From contig WARS01000015.1 in NCBI GenBank assembly GCA_008933995.1, positions 9,740,861-9,804,860 of the forward strand: 64,000 nt of DNA, given 5' to 3'. The notes under the pieces were generated by a model. The model did not search any database. It was given only the letters and a program-made list of their open reading frames with translations, and was not told the DNA's origin. Position numbers and translations under genes: made by a program. Each line of letters opens with the position of its first letter. The stretch's first letter is position 1. The stretch comes from Datnioides undecimradiatus. Its lineage: Eukaryota > Chordata > Actinopteri > Lobotiformes > Datnioididae. Shown here one piece after another: positions 14,176 through 23,966 of this stretch.

Positions 14176-14216
14176 ATATATATATATATATATATTATGT
14201 ATATATATATATATAT
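14176..14216. repeat. AT microsatellite
   Basis: Two runs of alternating A and T are separated by ATTATG. Simple repeat. Confidence 0.95.
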
Positions 14217-14535
14217 TTATTTATTTTGTTACAGTACATTTTTTTCTCATTCTACTTTATGGCCATTGAGGGTAATTTGTATGACCTATAGACCCTAGGG
14301 CTAAGGGCTGCGTTATTTAAATAAATGACAATATTGTTCCAGAGGGGAAAACAGCACCATTCTCCAGTATAAGTGGCACGTAAATGATGGCCTAAAAGGA
14401 CTTGAACAGTCCTGCGCAGTCAAGAACAAACATTCCACGCCGTTCTCTTTTTTTCACCTAGCGTGATTAACACTTTACAAAAGTTACTTATTAGGCCTCG
14501 GGTTTGACAGTTTTGGACACGAGCGCAACAAACCA

Positions 14536-14610
14536 CGGAGAAGGTTTTTTGGAAACCAGTGGGGGCACAAACAAGTGACTGATGATCACCGTTGCCGAAC
14601 ACCTGTGGGA
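14536..14610 (+). repeat. Duplicated noncoding block, copy 2
   Basis: Second copy of the block at 13442-13512, same orientation, ending about 190 bp upstream of the GPCR B start codon. The best-kept core is ACAAGTGACTGATGATCACC. Confidence 0.65.
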
Positions 14611-14797
14611 CTTCTTCTGATTAGGTCTCATTTAAACTTTCCATATGTTTGCCATGCGTAAGTTGTACCTGTTAACACGACACTTGTTTATGCAAAAGCC
14701 TTTGGCCTCAAGAGATCGGGAGGTTTGCTTAAATCCTGACAAGTAGCACTATTCATCTATAAATATTAGACTGATCGTTCTCCAGCGGAGGGTCAGG

Positions 14798-15847
14798 ATG
14801 CTCCTCAACGCCACCGTCCCTCTGTCGGTGGATTTCAACACTCCGGCGGACTTCTTCATCTTCATCTTCCACATCTTGTTCGCCACGAGCGCAGTGCTCG
14901 TCGCCGGCTCGGTGGTCGTCGGGATTTCCTCCACCAGGTCCCTGCGAGGCCAGAACCGCTTTATATTCATGCTGAACACGAGCATCAGCGACACTCTGAC
15001 CGGCTTCTCGGTCTACTACCTCGGCCTCTTCGACGTCCAAGAGGGCTATCCTTCGAGGAATGGGACGTACTACATTTTACCCTCATTTCTAGGAGTCAAT
15101 GTGCTCACCTTCCTCTTTGCTCAGTTTGATCGTTACTTTGCCGTGTGCCATCCCTTCTTTTATAACCGCTACATAACTCGGTCTCTTGTCATTGGGATTT
15201 GCGCGTTTTGCTGGATTTACACATACACTATCCTCACGGTGCAGAACATGGTGCCAATCTCAAAGGCGGCTCAAATAAACGCGTTTGGTGTGATGACTCT
15301 GCAGATCATTGTTCTTATTAAAGTGTTGATGACAGTTAAATTATACATCATAGCCAGAAACCAGCTGGTGAGAGAGGTGCCCAGCGCTGAAAGAGACAAC
15401 AAAAAGGAGTCGCTGCGCATCATTGTGTTTGTGGTTATTTGTTTCTTGGCTCTGTGGTGTCCATCCTTTGTGAATATCATTGTCAGACAGTTGACTAGTA
15501 AAGGTCTGAGGTTTAGGAATGAAGCCACTAACCTGTTCGCCATCATGGCACGTCTGAACGCGCTGGTTACCCCGGCTCTGTACATCTGGGGCAGCCCGGC
15601 GCTGCGGGGCGCCGTGTGGAGAACAGTGTGGCGGAGGGTCTGTCCCTGCAGGAGGGCGAGGTAAGACACTAAAAATATCACTATTTAGGTGTTTTCCGTG
15701 CTTTATGTACTGTTTCCAGTCAAAGGCCAATGCTGTGTGTAAATACGAAACATAATGTAAGGCAGTTACTGTAACCCCATTCCCCGCCCTCTCTTTCGTT
15801 TTTTCAGAATTGGCTTCAACTTTAACGGACTGACAAACAAATCATGA
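14798..15847 (+). CDS. Orphan rhodopsin-like GPCR, cluster member B
   Basis: Exon 1 (14798-15660) encodes MLLNATVP with an N-terminal sequon, then seven hydrophobic helices. Visible motifs are Asp in helix 2 (NTSISDTLTG), FDRYFAVCHPF at the end of helix 3, LWCPSF in helix 6 and LNALVTPALYIW in helix 7. There is no Cys before helix 3. The reading frame seems to stop at TAA (15662-15664), but that TAA is part of a strong donor (AG then GTAAGA). A pyrimidine-rich acceptor ending at 15807 opens exon 2 (15808-15847), which continues in phase 2 as RIGFNFNGLTNKS and stops. The product is then 300 residues, against 288 unspliced. It is related to D and E but clearly diverged from them. Class A GPCR is firm; family, ligand and tissue are unknown. 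A chemosensory role is one guess for a lineage-expanded tandem cluster. Confidence 0.88.
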
Positions 15848-16606
15848 TGAAGCTGTCAGAATCAACATCAAAAAGTCGACTTAATGGCCGGATCGTACAG
15901 GGAAAATGGGACGTGTTTCAATCAATTTTGAGTTAATGAGTTCTCAATGATCATGTTTAGTCGTTTAAAAATGACTGAAACCAAACGAACTTGACAGATT
16001 GGATATTACACATTTATTTTTGCATGGGAGTGCAGGTTGCAAAGGCAGTTGGTTGAAAATTGTTCCTGTATGTGTCACTGTCACATGTCTCAAGAGTAGG
16101 CCTTCACAGTTTGAGAATAAGCTCTGTCATTTCATTTGGAAAATGATTTTCACATGAAACACAGTTGATGAGATTCAGGACCCTGGTCAGCAGCTACTCT
16201 AATGAAGACTTTAAAGGTTGTGTTTGCGCACCGCGGACAGCTCCACATTTACTGATATCCAGGACCAGGGTCAGCTCCGTGCTGTTGTTGACAACAATGC
16301 TAAGTTTATAAAACGGGTCATGCAGTTGTGGAAACAGGAGGTTCAACTTTAATTGTATAAGCCACGCTGTTACCAGTACAAAACGTTATACAAAAAAGTT
16401 ATTTCTGTGCTGTTGATTTAATAACAGAATGTTTATCCTTAAAATTGGAGCGTAAAAACCCCCAAAATCAAACAAGTGAATTGAGCGATGGGACATTTAT
16501 GATCACTACATGGCTGCTGTCTCCTCCTATACGCGTCATCATCACGGGAGATTTTAAGTCTACGCGACAAAAAATGTGTCTTTAAAACAGGAGAACTACT
16601 CTGTTT
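15848..16606. other. Intergenic DNA between GPCR B and broken copy C
   Basis: About 760 bp with no supported coding sequence, repeat or RNA gene. Confidence 0.4.
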
Positions 16607-17144
16607 ATGAAGCAGGTTGGATTGTTTCCACTCTCTGTGCACCCTCATAATGATCCTCTCGGTCAACTGATCCCTCTGTGTGTTGACTTTCAAAGTCCAG
16701 GCGACTATTTTGTTTTCATATTTCACATTTTGGCCGGAGTTTGCACCGTGCTTGTAGCCGGCTCCGTGACATGTGGTATTATTAATACCCACGCACTTTT
16801 AAGACAAAATCGGTTTATATTTATGCTGAACACAAGCATATGTGACTCGATGACAGGCTGTGGCATTTTCTATCAATTTCTATTCGATGTGCAGACGGGC
16901 TTAAATGGGGGTTACTACATTTTACCATCTCTTCTCGGAGTAAACATCATGACGTTTCTATTCGCCCAGTTTGACCGATACGTTGTCGTGTGTCATCCCT
17001 TCTTTTATGCTCAACAGAAGAGTGGTCATATGTGTAAACGTGTATAGCTGGGTGCATGTCTATGGTCAGCTGTTCGTACAGCACATGATGCCGCTTTCTA
17101 GAGCCATAGAGATTGCCATATACAGCCGGATCAGTTTGATGTAA
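16607..17144 (+). pseudogene. Broken GPCR copy C (helices 1-4 only)
   Basis: The first frame (16607-17047) reads helices 1-3 of the same family: VDFQSPGDYFVFIFHIL, NRFIFMLNTSICDSMTG, LLGVNIMTFLFAQFDRYVVVCHPFFY. Just after HPFFY, at about 17011-17014, the homologous frame shifts by a small deletion and resumes as RRVVICVNVYSWVHVYGQ and PLSRAIEIAIYS, matching helix 4 and loop 2 of D. It then stops at 17142-17144. I find no helices 5-7 or tail exon downstream. The copy therefore has a frameshift and has lost its 3' half. It shares SICD with D and E and lies between B and D, as expected for a tandem duplicate that has decayed. The close protein match in both frames suggests fairly recent loss. 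Confidence 0.85.
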
Positions 17145-19354
17145 TTAACACTGGTTCTTTTACTACCGACCATACAGCATTGCGCTTTTAAATGTACAAT
17201 ATTTCATAAATTGTTAGTAATTTACACTCATGGTAAAAAAGAATTACGAGGCAGCGATGCAGGCCTGTTACACCTGGTCTGTAGCATTCGGGGCCCTTGT
17301 GTTGTGCATAATATGTGAGGCCAAACCTGTCTCGTAGAAACTGTTGAGGCATATATGAAGTTAACATGCGAATGTGTCATAAAGGAAAAGTTGTGAATTT
17401 TTCGTCGTTGTAAAGAAATGTCGGTTAACTTCAGTCGCAAGCTTTGAGACTAAAAGGTACGTCAAAACAGTCAGTAAAAGGCAACATGCTGAATCCAACG
17501 ATTGCCCGTGCAGCTGAAGAATTATTAGATCTGCGTGCGGATCAAAAGTGTTGTGCGTGAACAGACAGTAATCCAGTGGTTTGCTAACACCATATGTAAC
17601 TGGGAAACAAACTGGTATTACATAAACATTATTTCTGGCTTGGCTTGCAAAAGAGACACGTTATCGAAATTGTTATTCAAACCTGTTTTTCTCTGTTCTA
17701 GCTCTGCATTAAAAGAGGTCTATGGGCTAAGCTCTCATGATCACGCAGACTTTATTTTGTACTTTAAAGGCTGTTTTTTTATTATTTCAGCATACCTTAT
17801 CAAACCCCCTTTTATGCCAATACAGTGCGATTTGTTTTCATTTTGTGATTTTGCTTGAATTAAACAGTTTTTTGAATGTAAAAACAAACTGATCACAACT
17901 AACATGATCCTCGTCAATGTATTTATTTTATACTACTACTACTAATAATAATAAGAAGAATAAGAATAATAAACAATTGATGAACCCCTTTTCTTCCTGT
18001 AAGACCGATAAAGGTGGTGGAATTGTCAGATTTCAGTGACAAAGTGCTCAACTCTCTGATCTCTTAAGTGTTCCTACATTTGAGGGTTTTATCAGGTTTG
18101 CTGAAGTCTTTAAAAATTGGTTATGGCCTGAATTAAATTAAGCTTCAATTCAGGCCATAACATCCAAGCAAAGAGTTAAATCTTCAGCAGCCAGTGTATT
18201 TACTCGTCAGTCGCTCGTTATGATTTAACAACACTAAAACACAATAAAATGTGCTTTGACCATACACTCACTGGAAATGAATCATTCAGCTTCTTTGACA
18301 TCTTGTGGACTTAGTTAGTTATACTGAGTTAATTTCTGTTTGTCAGGAAGCACACAAGGAATTTCTGGTTAAGCCTCTCGGGTGGAATAATGTAGTCTTA
18401 ATGCTACAGTTAATGCTGCTTTTAAAATTAAATTCATGATGTGTAGAAAAATACTGACAGTAGCTATGTCGTATACAGTGACAATATACAATTGGTTGAG
18501 GACATTTCCAGAAGCCACAGGAAAGTGTTTGATATAGTTTACATAACAGTGGGCTCTGTGCTCTGCTTAGCTGGAGCTTAGCAAAGGAGGAGGACTACAG
18601 CAGAAACAAGTTTATCTTATCTTACATTCAATAAAATTATTGCAAGATATTGTGTAGCTGCATGATAACCCTGATACATGGTCTAACAATAACGCTCTGT
18701 AGATTTTACTTCCTCATACCAGGTGGTGACACATGGGTTTTAAAGCTGATTTTGGAGACCCATTACTAAGGAAAACCTGGTGGTGGAGCTGGATTGGATT
18801 GCATTCATGTTTACATAAATGTTTGTAGTTATTTCGAAGTAACTAAACTGAAATACATAATAAATATATTCAGCAGTAAAACACAATATGATCAATGTCT
18901 TCATATGGGTTATCTTCTAAACTTAAGGCCTCTTCTTGAAGCAGTGTTTTGTGTAAACAAATATAAATAGGGTCTAGATCTTTCATTGTTTCAGTTATGT
19001 GTTTAATGAAGTTACCACTCAGCAAATATGGAAACAACTGGGACAGAGAAGAGACATGTGTATAGTTTAATATTTTTTTTAGCAAGTTTTCAATTTCTAA
19101 TTTAATACGATTTATATTTTTATTTTATTTATTTGTTTTACATGTTAAAACTAGTTTTAACTGTTAATGTATTGAGAAACAACAACAACAAAATGAAAGT
19201 GATAGATTCGTATCCATATATGCACACTGTAGGCCAAAACACTGATATGAATCGTGACATATGGGTCACGGCCCATGGGTAATAACTGTTGGTGTGGTGT
19301 TTCATGAAGTAGCTATATAAAGACATTAAGTATCGATGCTGGATTATTGCAACA
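17145..19354. other. Intergenic DNA between GPCR copy C and GPCR D
   Basis: About 2.2 kb, AT-rich, with a trinucleotide-like tract (TAC/TAA/GAA) near 17931-17975 and a perfect hairpin at 18120-18161. No helix 5-7 remnant of copy C and no other gene were recognised. Confidence 0.4.
18120..18161. repeat. Perfect inverted repeat (15-bp stem, 12-base loop)
   Basis: GTTATGGCCTGAATT at 18120-18134 is the exact reverse complement of AATTCAGGCCATAAC at 18147-18161, across the loop AAATTAAGCTTC. The stem does not extend further. It could be a small foldback repeat or a chance palindrome; the stem is short for a microRNA precursor. Confidence 0.9.
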
Positions 19355-20395
19355 ATGCTACTCACCAACATCACAGGCTCTCTCAGTGGAGGAATAACCC
19401 TCTCGGTGGACTTCGACAGTCCCGAGGATTATTTCATCTTCATTTTCCAGATTTTATTCGCTACAACAGCTGTTCTCGTAGCCGGACCCGTAGTCATTAG
19501 CATCCTGGCCACCAGAGCGCTGCGCCTTCAAAACAGATTCATTTTCATGCTGAACACCAGTATTTGTGACACGCTGGTTGGCTTGTCAGTGTTTTACCTC
19601 GGTCTGTTTGATGTTCAGGAGGGATATCCATCAAGGAATGGAACTCAGAATATGTTGCCTTCTCTTCTTGGGGTAAACCTAATGACATTTTTATTTGCGC
19701 AGTTTGACCGCTATTTTGCCGTCTGCTATCCCTTCACCTACACGCGCTTTGTCACCCGGCGAGTGGTGATCTCTGCCAATGTCTACTGCTGGCTCCATGT
19801 CTATTCTCAGTCGATCATTTTAAATTACCTGCCTCTTTCCAAATCAATACAGATGTACGTGTTCAGTATTGTCGGCTTACAAGTAATCATACTCACCAAA
19901 GTGGTCATGACGATTAAACTGTATGTTATTGCCAAATACCAGCTTGAAAGAGACCCTCCCAGCTCTGACAAAGAAAACAACAAGGAATCACTGAGAATCA
20001 TCATTTTTGTTGTCATAAGCTTCTTGTTGCTGTGGTGCCCCTCTTTTGTTAATATCGTTCTCAGACTGCTGGTAAGAGGAGGGCTGACATTCAGGAACGA
20101 GGCCACTAACCTTTTCGCCATCATGGCTCGTTTAAACGCCGTGTGCACGCCGGCGGTGTACTTGTGGGGCAGTCCGGCTCTGAGGGAAGCCACGGTGAGG
20201 ACAGTGTGGGGCAGAGTGTGTCCAAGATGCAAGAAGAGGTAAAATGAAGCAAAATACTGACCCCAGTCTGCAATAAAACGTCATTCATTCTAATATCAGG
20301 CTTATACTGAGCAGCTATTTACCCACTTATTTCTCAGAGTCGGTTCCTGTCCTGTGAAGGGAGGTGGCAGAGAAAGGCCTCTGAAGATTCACTGA
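19355..20395 (+). CDS. Orphan rhodopsin-like GPCR, cluster member D
   Basis: Exon 1 (19355-20238) starts MLLTNITG (N-glycosylation sequon). It has Asp in helix 2 (NTSICDTLVG), FDRYFAVCYPF after helix 3, LWCPSFVNIV in helix 6 and LNAVCTPAVYLWGSPALR in helix 7. No Cys precedes helix 3. The apparent TAA stop lies in the donor at 20239 (AG then GTAAAA). The acceptor TTTCTCAG ending at 20337 opens exon 2 (20338-20395), continuing in phase 2 as RVGSCPVKGGGRERPLKIH and stop: 313 residues against 295 unspliced. The 99-base intron also holds AATAAA (20272-20277), so a shorter polyadenylated form ending at the retained stop is possible. The first third and the last quarter are nearly identical at DNA level to E, while helices 3-5 differ. 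Ligand unknown. Confidence 0.88.
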
Positions 20396-22109
20396 AATGT
20401 GTGTTAACCGCGGACTCGGTCAGCAAGCTGACGCGGGACTGCATGAAAACGAACGGACACAAATATTGAAATTGTAGATTTGACTTTTAAAAATTACATT
20501 TTATTTTTAGCAGTGTTTGCTGTACATTTTCCTGGCCGTGAACTGCCAGTCTGCCAGTCTGATCGGGATGTTTTTCATGCTTTAGGTCTTTTTGTTGTTT
20601 ACTGTTACAGCATAAGAACGATTTTTTTCCTAATTAAACAACGAATAGATTTAATTATCGAGTATTTTACATAATTACAGGGAATGTGGTTGCATTTTTA
20701 AATTGCAGTATCGTGTTTTGTACTCCCATATCATGTGAATTTTGGGTAAAATTAAGTCCAAATAATAAATGCATTCATTCTATGGGCCTATAATAATGTT
20801 GTGTTTTTTGATAAAGTGCTTAAACATTAATAATTTAACTTTTCTTAAAGCGTCCTTCAAAATCTGCTTGATATTTTGTTTTCGTTATGTGCATTGTGTT
20901 TTTATTATTATTGTTCTTGTTGTTATTTACAATTATCATTATAAGTCGCTGTAATGAACTAGTTTATCGACTGAATTGTTTCTATTTCCAGGTAATGTAG
21001 TTTTTTGGGTTGTTTGTTTTTTTTAGCATATGTGGATTTAAGGGTTATTAGGAATATTCGTGCAGGTTGAAAATTGAGCAATACAAGAGGCCGAGCCAGG
21101 ATTTTAACGTTCCTTGCTGTGGGACTTTGCTCTTTAATCTGCTGCGTTCATGGAGTTCAAGATCATTTCACTTCATTTCCACATCAATTTTCTGAAGGCA
21201 ATAAAATAACTAAAAACACAATTGCTGTTGATTTGCGGAGACAACCAAACATTTTCTTTTGCTTACAAGCTTTCCTTACATCAAAACATTTAAATTTACT
21301 GTATCGTGTTCAATACTGCAACACAGGGCCCATTGTGAATCCCAATGAGAGTGACTTTAACACCATATAACAGCCTGTAGAAGTGCCTTTAATGTGAGGC
21401 CACCACTGTTACTGTGCTTTGCTGCGCTACGACGGACAGTAGTTCACTGTGACAGCTCCTGGTACTGAAGTCATTTTTCCTAAAGTTATCCAACAAACAT
21501 CAGACAATAAATCAGCTCGTTTACAACAAACGTCTCTTGTGAAGGTATATTTTACCGAAAAATACAAACCAGGTTAACTTCATAATCTGCTATCCCAAGG
21601 TTTTAAGAGACAACAGCGCCCACTAGTGGTGATTTAAATATAGCTCGAACGAGTCAAAAGTTCATATAAATAAGCTTGGACTATGAATGTAATGATACGT
21701 TTAATTTAGGTAAAAGGTTATCGCCACCAGGCGCCGTGAGCTTGGCTATATTTCACAAAAAATCTGAATGTGTTACAGCAATTAGTCAAAAAAAAATCTT
21801 AAGAAAAAAAATCACGACCATTAAAACTGTTTTTTCTTATAATCGTTGTATCAGAATGAGGACAAGTTGTTAATTGATAGCACAATAAAATATTGACTAA
21901 AACCTAAAGTGCCAAAGATGAAAAGAAAAAAGAATTAAATTGTTAAAGTGGTTAAAGTCATCACAGAACTTGAACTTCTGACTCTTGGGTTAAAGAAAAC
22001 CCGACAGTAGATCAGAAAATCTCAAGAGATTAGTGCTGGTGACTTCTGACTACAGCAGGTCTTGCATATAAAATAATGATCGCACTTAGGAGCCATTTGC
22101 GCACGAACA
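20396..22109. other. Intergenic DNA between GPCR D and GPCR E
   Basis: About 1.7 kb of AT-rich DNA. Short open frames (for example 21074-21370, plus) carry no recognisable domain. Nothing else seen. Confidence 0.4.
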
Positions 22110-23175
22110 ATGCTCCTCTCCAACATCACAGACTCTATGACAGGAGCGGTTCCTCTCTCGGTGGACTTCGACAGTCCCGAGGATTATTTCATCTTCATTT
22201 TCCAGATTTTATTCGCTACAGGTACTGTTCTCGTAGCCGGAACAGTAGTCATTAGCATCCTGGCCACCAGAGCGCTGCGCCTTCAAAACAGATTCATTTT
22301 CATGCTGAACACCAGTATTTGTGACACGCTGGTTGGCTTGTCAGTGTTTTACCTCGGTCTGTTTGATGTTCAGGAGGGATATCCATCAAGGAATGGAACT
22401 TATAATGTTTTACCGTCACTCTTAGGGGTTAATATATTGACGTTTTTGTTCGCGCAATTTGACCGCTACTTCGCTGTGTGCCATCCATTCATCTACAGCC
22501 GCTTCGTAACGAGACCGTTTGTGGTTGGCATCAACGTCTGTTGCTGGGTTTATAACTTTGCTCACTTGCTCGCCAGGAATTTGTTGCCACTGTCCAAAGC
22601 GATACAGCTGTACGTGTTCAGCATTGTGTTATTCCAACTAGTCGTGCTCACCAAAGTGGTCATGACTATCAAACTGTATTTTATTGCCAGATTTCAGGTT
22701 GAAAGAGACCCTCCTGGCGCCGAGAGGGACATCAAGAAAGAATCACTGAGAATCATCATTTTTGTTGTCATAAGCTTCTTGGTGTTGTGGTGCCCCTCTT
22801 TTGTTAATATCATCATCAGATTTGTGGCCGGAGGAGGGCTGACATTCAGGAACGAGGCCACTAACCTTTTCGCCATCATGGCTCGTTTAAACGCGGTGTG
22901 CACACCGTCTGTGTATATCTGGGGCAGTCCGGCTCTGAGGGAAGCCACGGTGAGGACAGTGTGGGGCAGAGTGTGTCCAAGATGCAAGAGGAGGTAAAAT
23001 ACATGAAATATTGACCCTATAATGCAATAAAATGTCATTCATTTCAATAGCAACCTTATACTGAGAAGAGCATAAAACAATTATCTACAGTGTTTCAACA
23101 TGAAATCATCTATGACCTCTCTTTAGAGTTCGCGCCCGTCCAGGGAAGAGCGACACCAAAATGTCACGGAAATAA
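22110..23175 (+). CDS. Orphan rhodopsin-like GPCR, cluster member E
   Basis: Exon 1 (22110-22993) starts MLLSNITD with a sequon and shows the family motifs: NTSICDTLVG in helix 2, FDRYFAVCHPF after helix 3, LWCPSFVNII in helix 6 and LNAVCTPSVYIW in helix 7. The TAA that seems to end it belongs to the donor at 22994 (AG then GTAAAA). An acceptor (CTCTCTTTAG) ending at 23126 opens exon 2 (23127-23175), continuing in phase 2 as RVRARPGKSDTKMSRK and stop: 310 residues against 295. AATAAA occurs within the intron (23026-23031), as in D. It is the closest relative of D, with which it appears to have exchanged sequence. Downstream lies a Tc1 element. Receptor class firm, ligand unknown. Confidence 0.88.
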
Positions 23176-23966
23176 CAGGAACCGGAGGTGTCCATTCAGC
23201 AATCTATCCTGATCAACTGTTTCTTTCCTTCTCACTCACTCAAGGCTGCTGATCTTTTACAGAATTAGCTGCTGATTCACTGACAGGGGGGTGATAATGA
23301 TGCTGTAGTCTAAGAAGTAGTGGTGGAGTTTCTGTTCACGCCAAGGGAAACCCCCACTACATCATAGAAATAATGTCAAAGAAAGAGTGCGAATGTTTAT
23401 TTTATATATATCATTGCGGATTAAGTTTGATAAGTGGACATCACGTTGTACTGAACATAGAGGAGAACACTAGTCTTTAATGTTTCCTATTGTAAATTAT
23501 CTGTATAGGTTGCTGTCTGTGGTTTGCGGTGCTGAATTGAAGACAGGCCCATTTTTTAAGAGATATATGATGTTTAGAAAACGCCACATACTTGTAGTAT
23601 AACATGGCTTCTGAAAGAAAGGTCACAGCTAATAGTTCAAATCTCTCAGGCCTTTCTGCTTTTATGAAAAATGTTTATTGAGTAATGGCTTTTAAACTGT
23701 AAGTGAAGACAATGTGAAGTGAAAGAGTACTTCTACAATTCCCATAAGTGAAACATACAGTAGTCTCTTATTTAAATCCATGCGTTAACAAATAAAGGCA
23801 TTTTTTCTGATCTTAGATTAAAAGATTTTTCATTATTTCTGTATTAGTTTTGTCAGTTTACTTAGTAAAATAGAGAGCACTGTAGAATTTAATTTCTGTG
23901 TTTATGGACAAGCAGCTGGTGATATCCTAAGATACCAGATAACAGTCACTCTAACTAAATAAAATA
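23176..23966. other. Intergenic DNA between GPCR E and the Tc1 element
   Basis: About 790 bp, AT-rich; no gene or repeat recognised. Confidence 0.4.

Larger units (their letters stand above)
12894..14797. other. Shared upstream region between divergent GPCRs A and B
   Basis: About 1.9 kb separate the starts of the two head-to-head receptors, so their promoters must lie here. It holds a duplicated block of about 65-70 bp (13442-13512 and 14536-14610) and an AT microsatellite. No coding sequence is seen. Confidence 0.5.
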
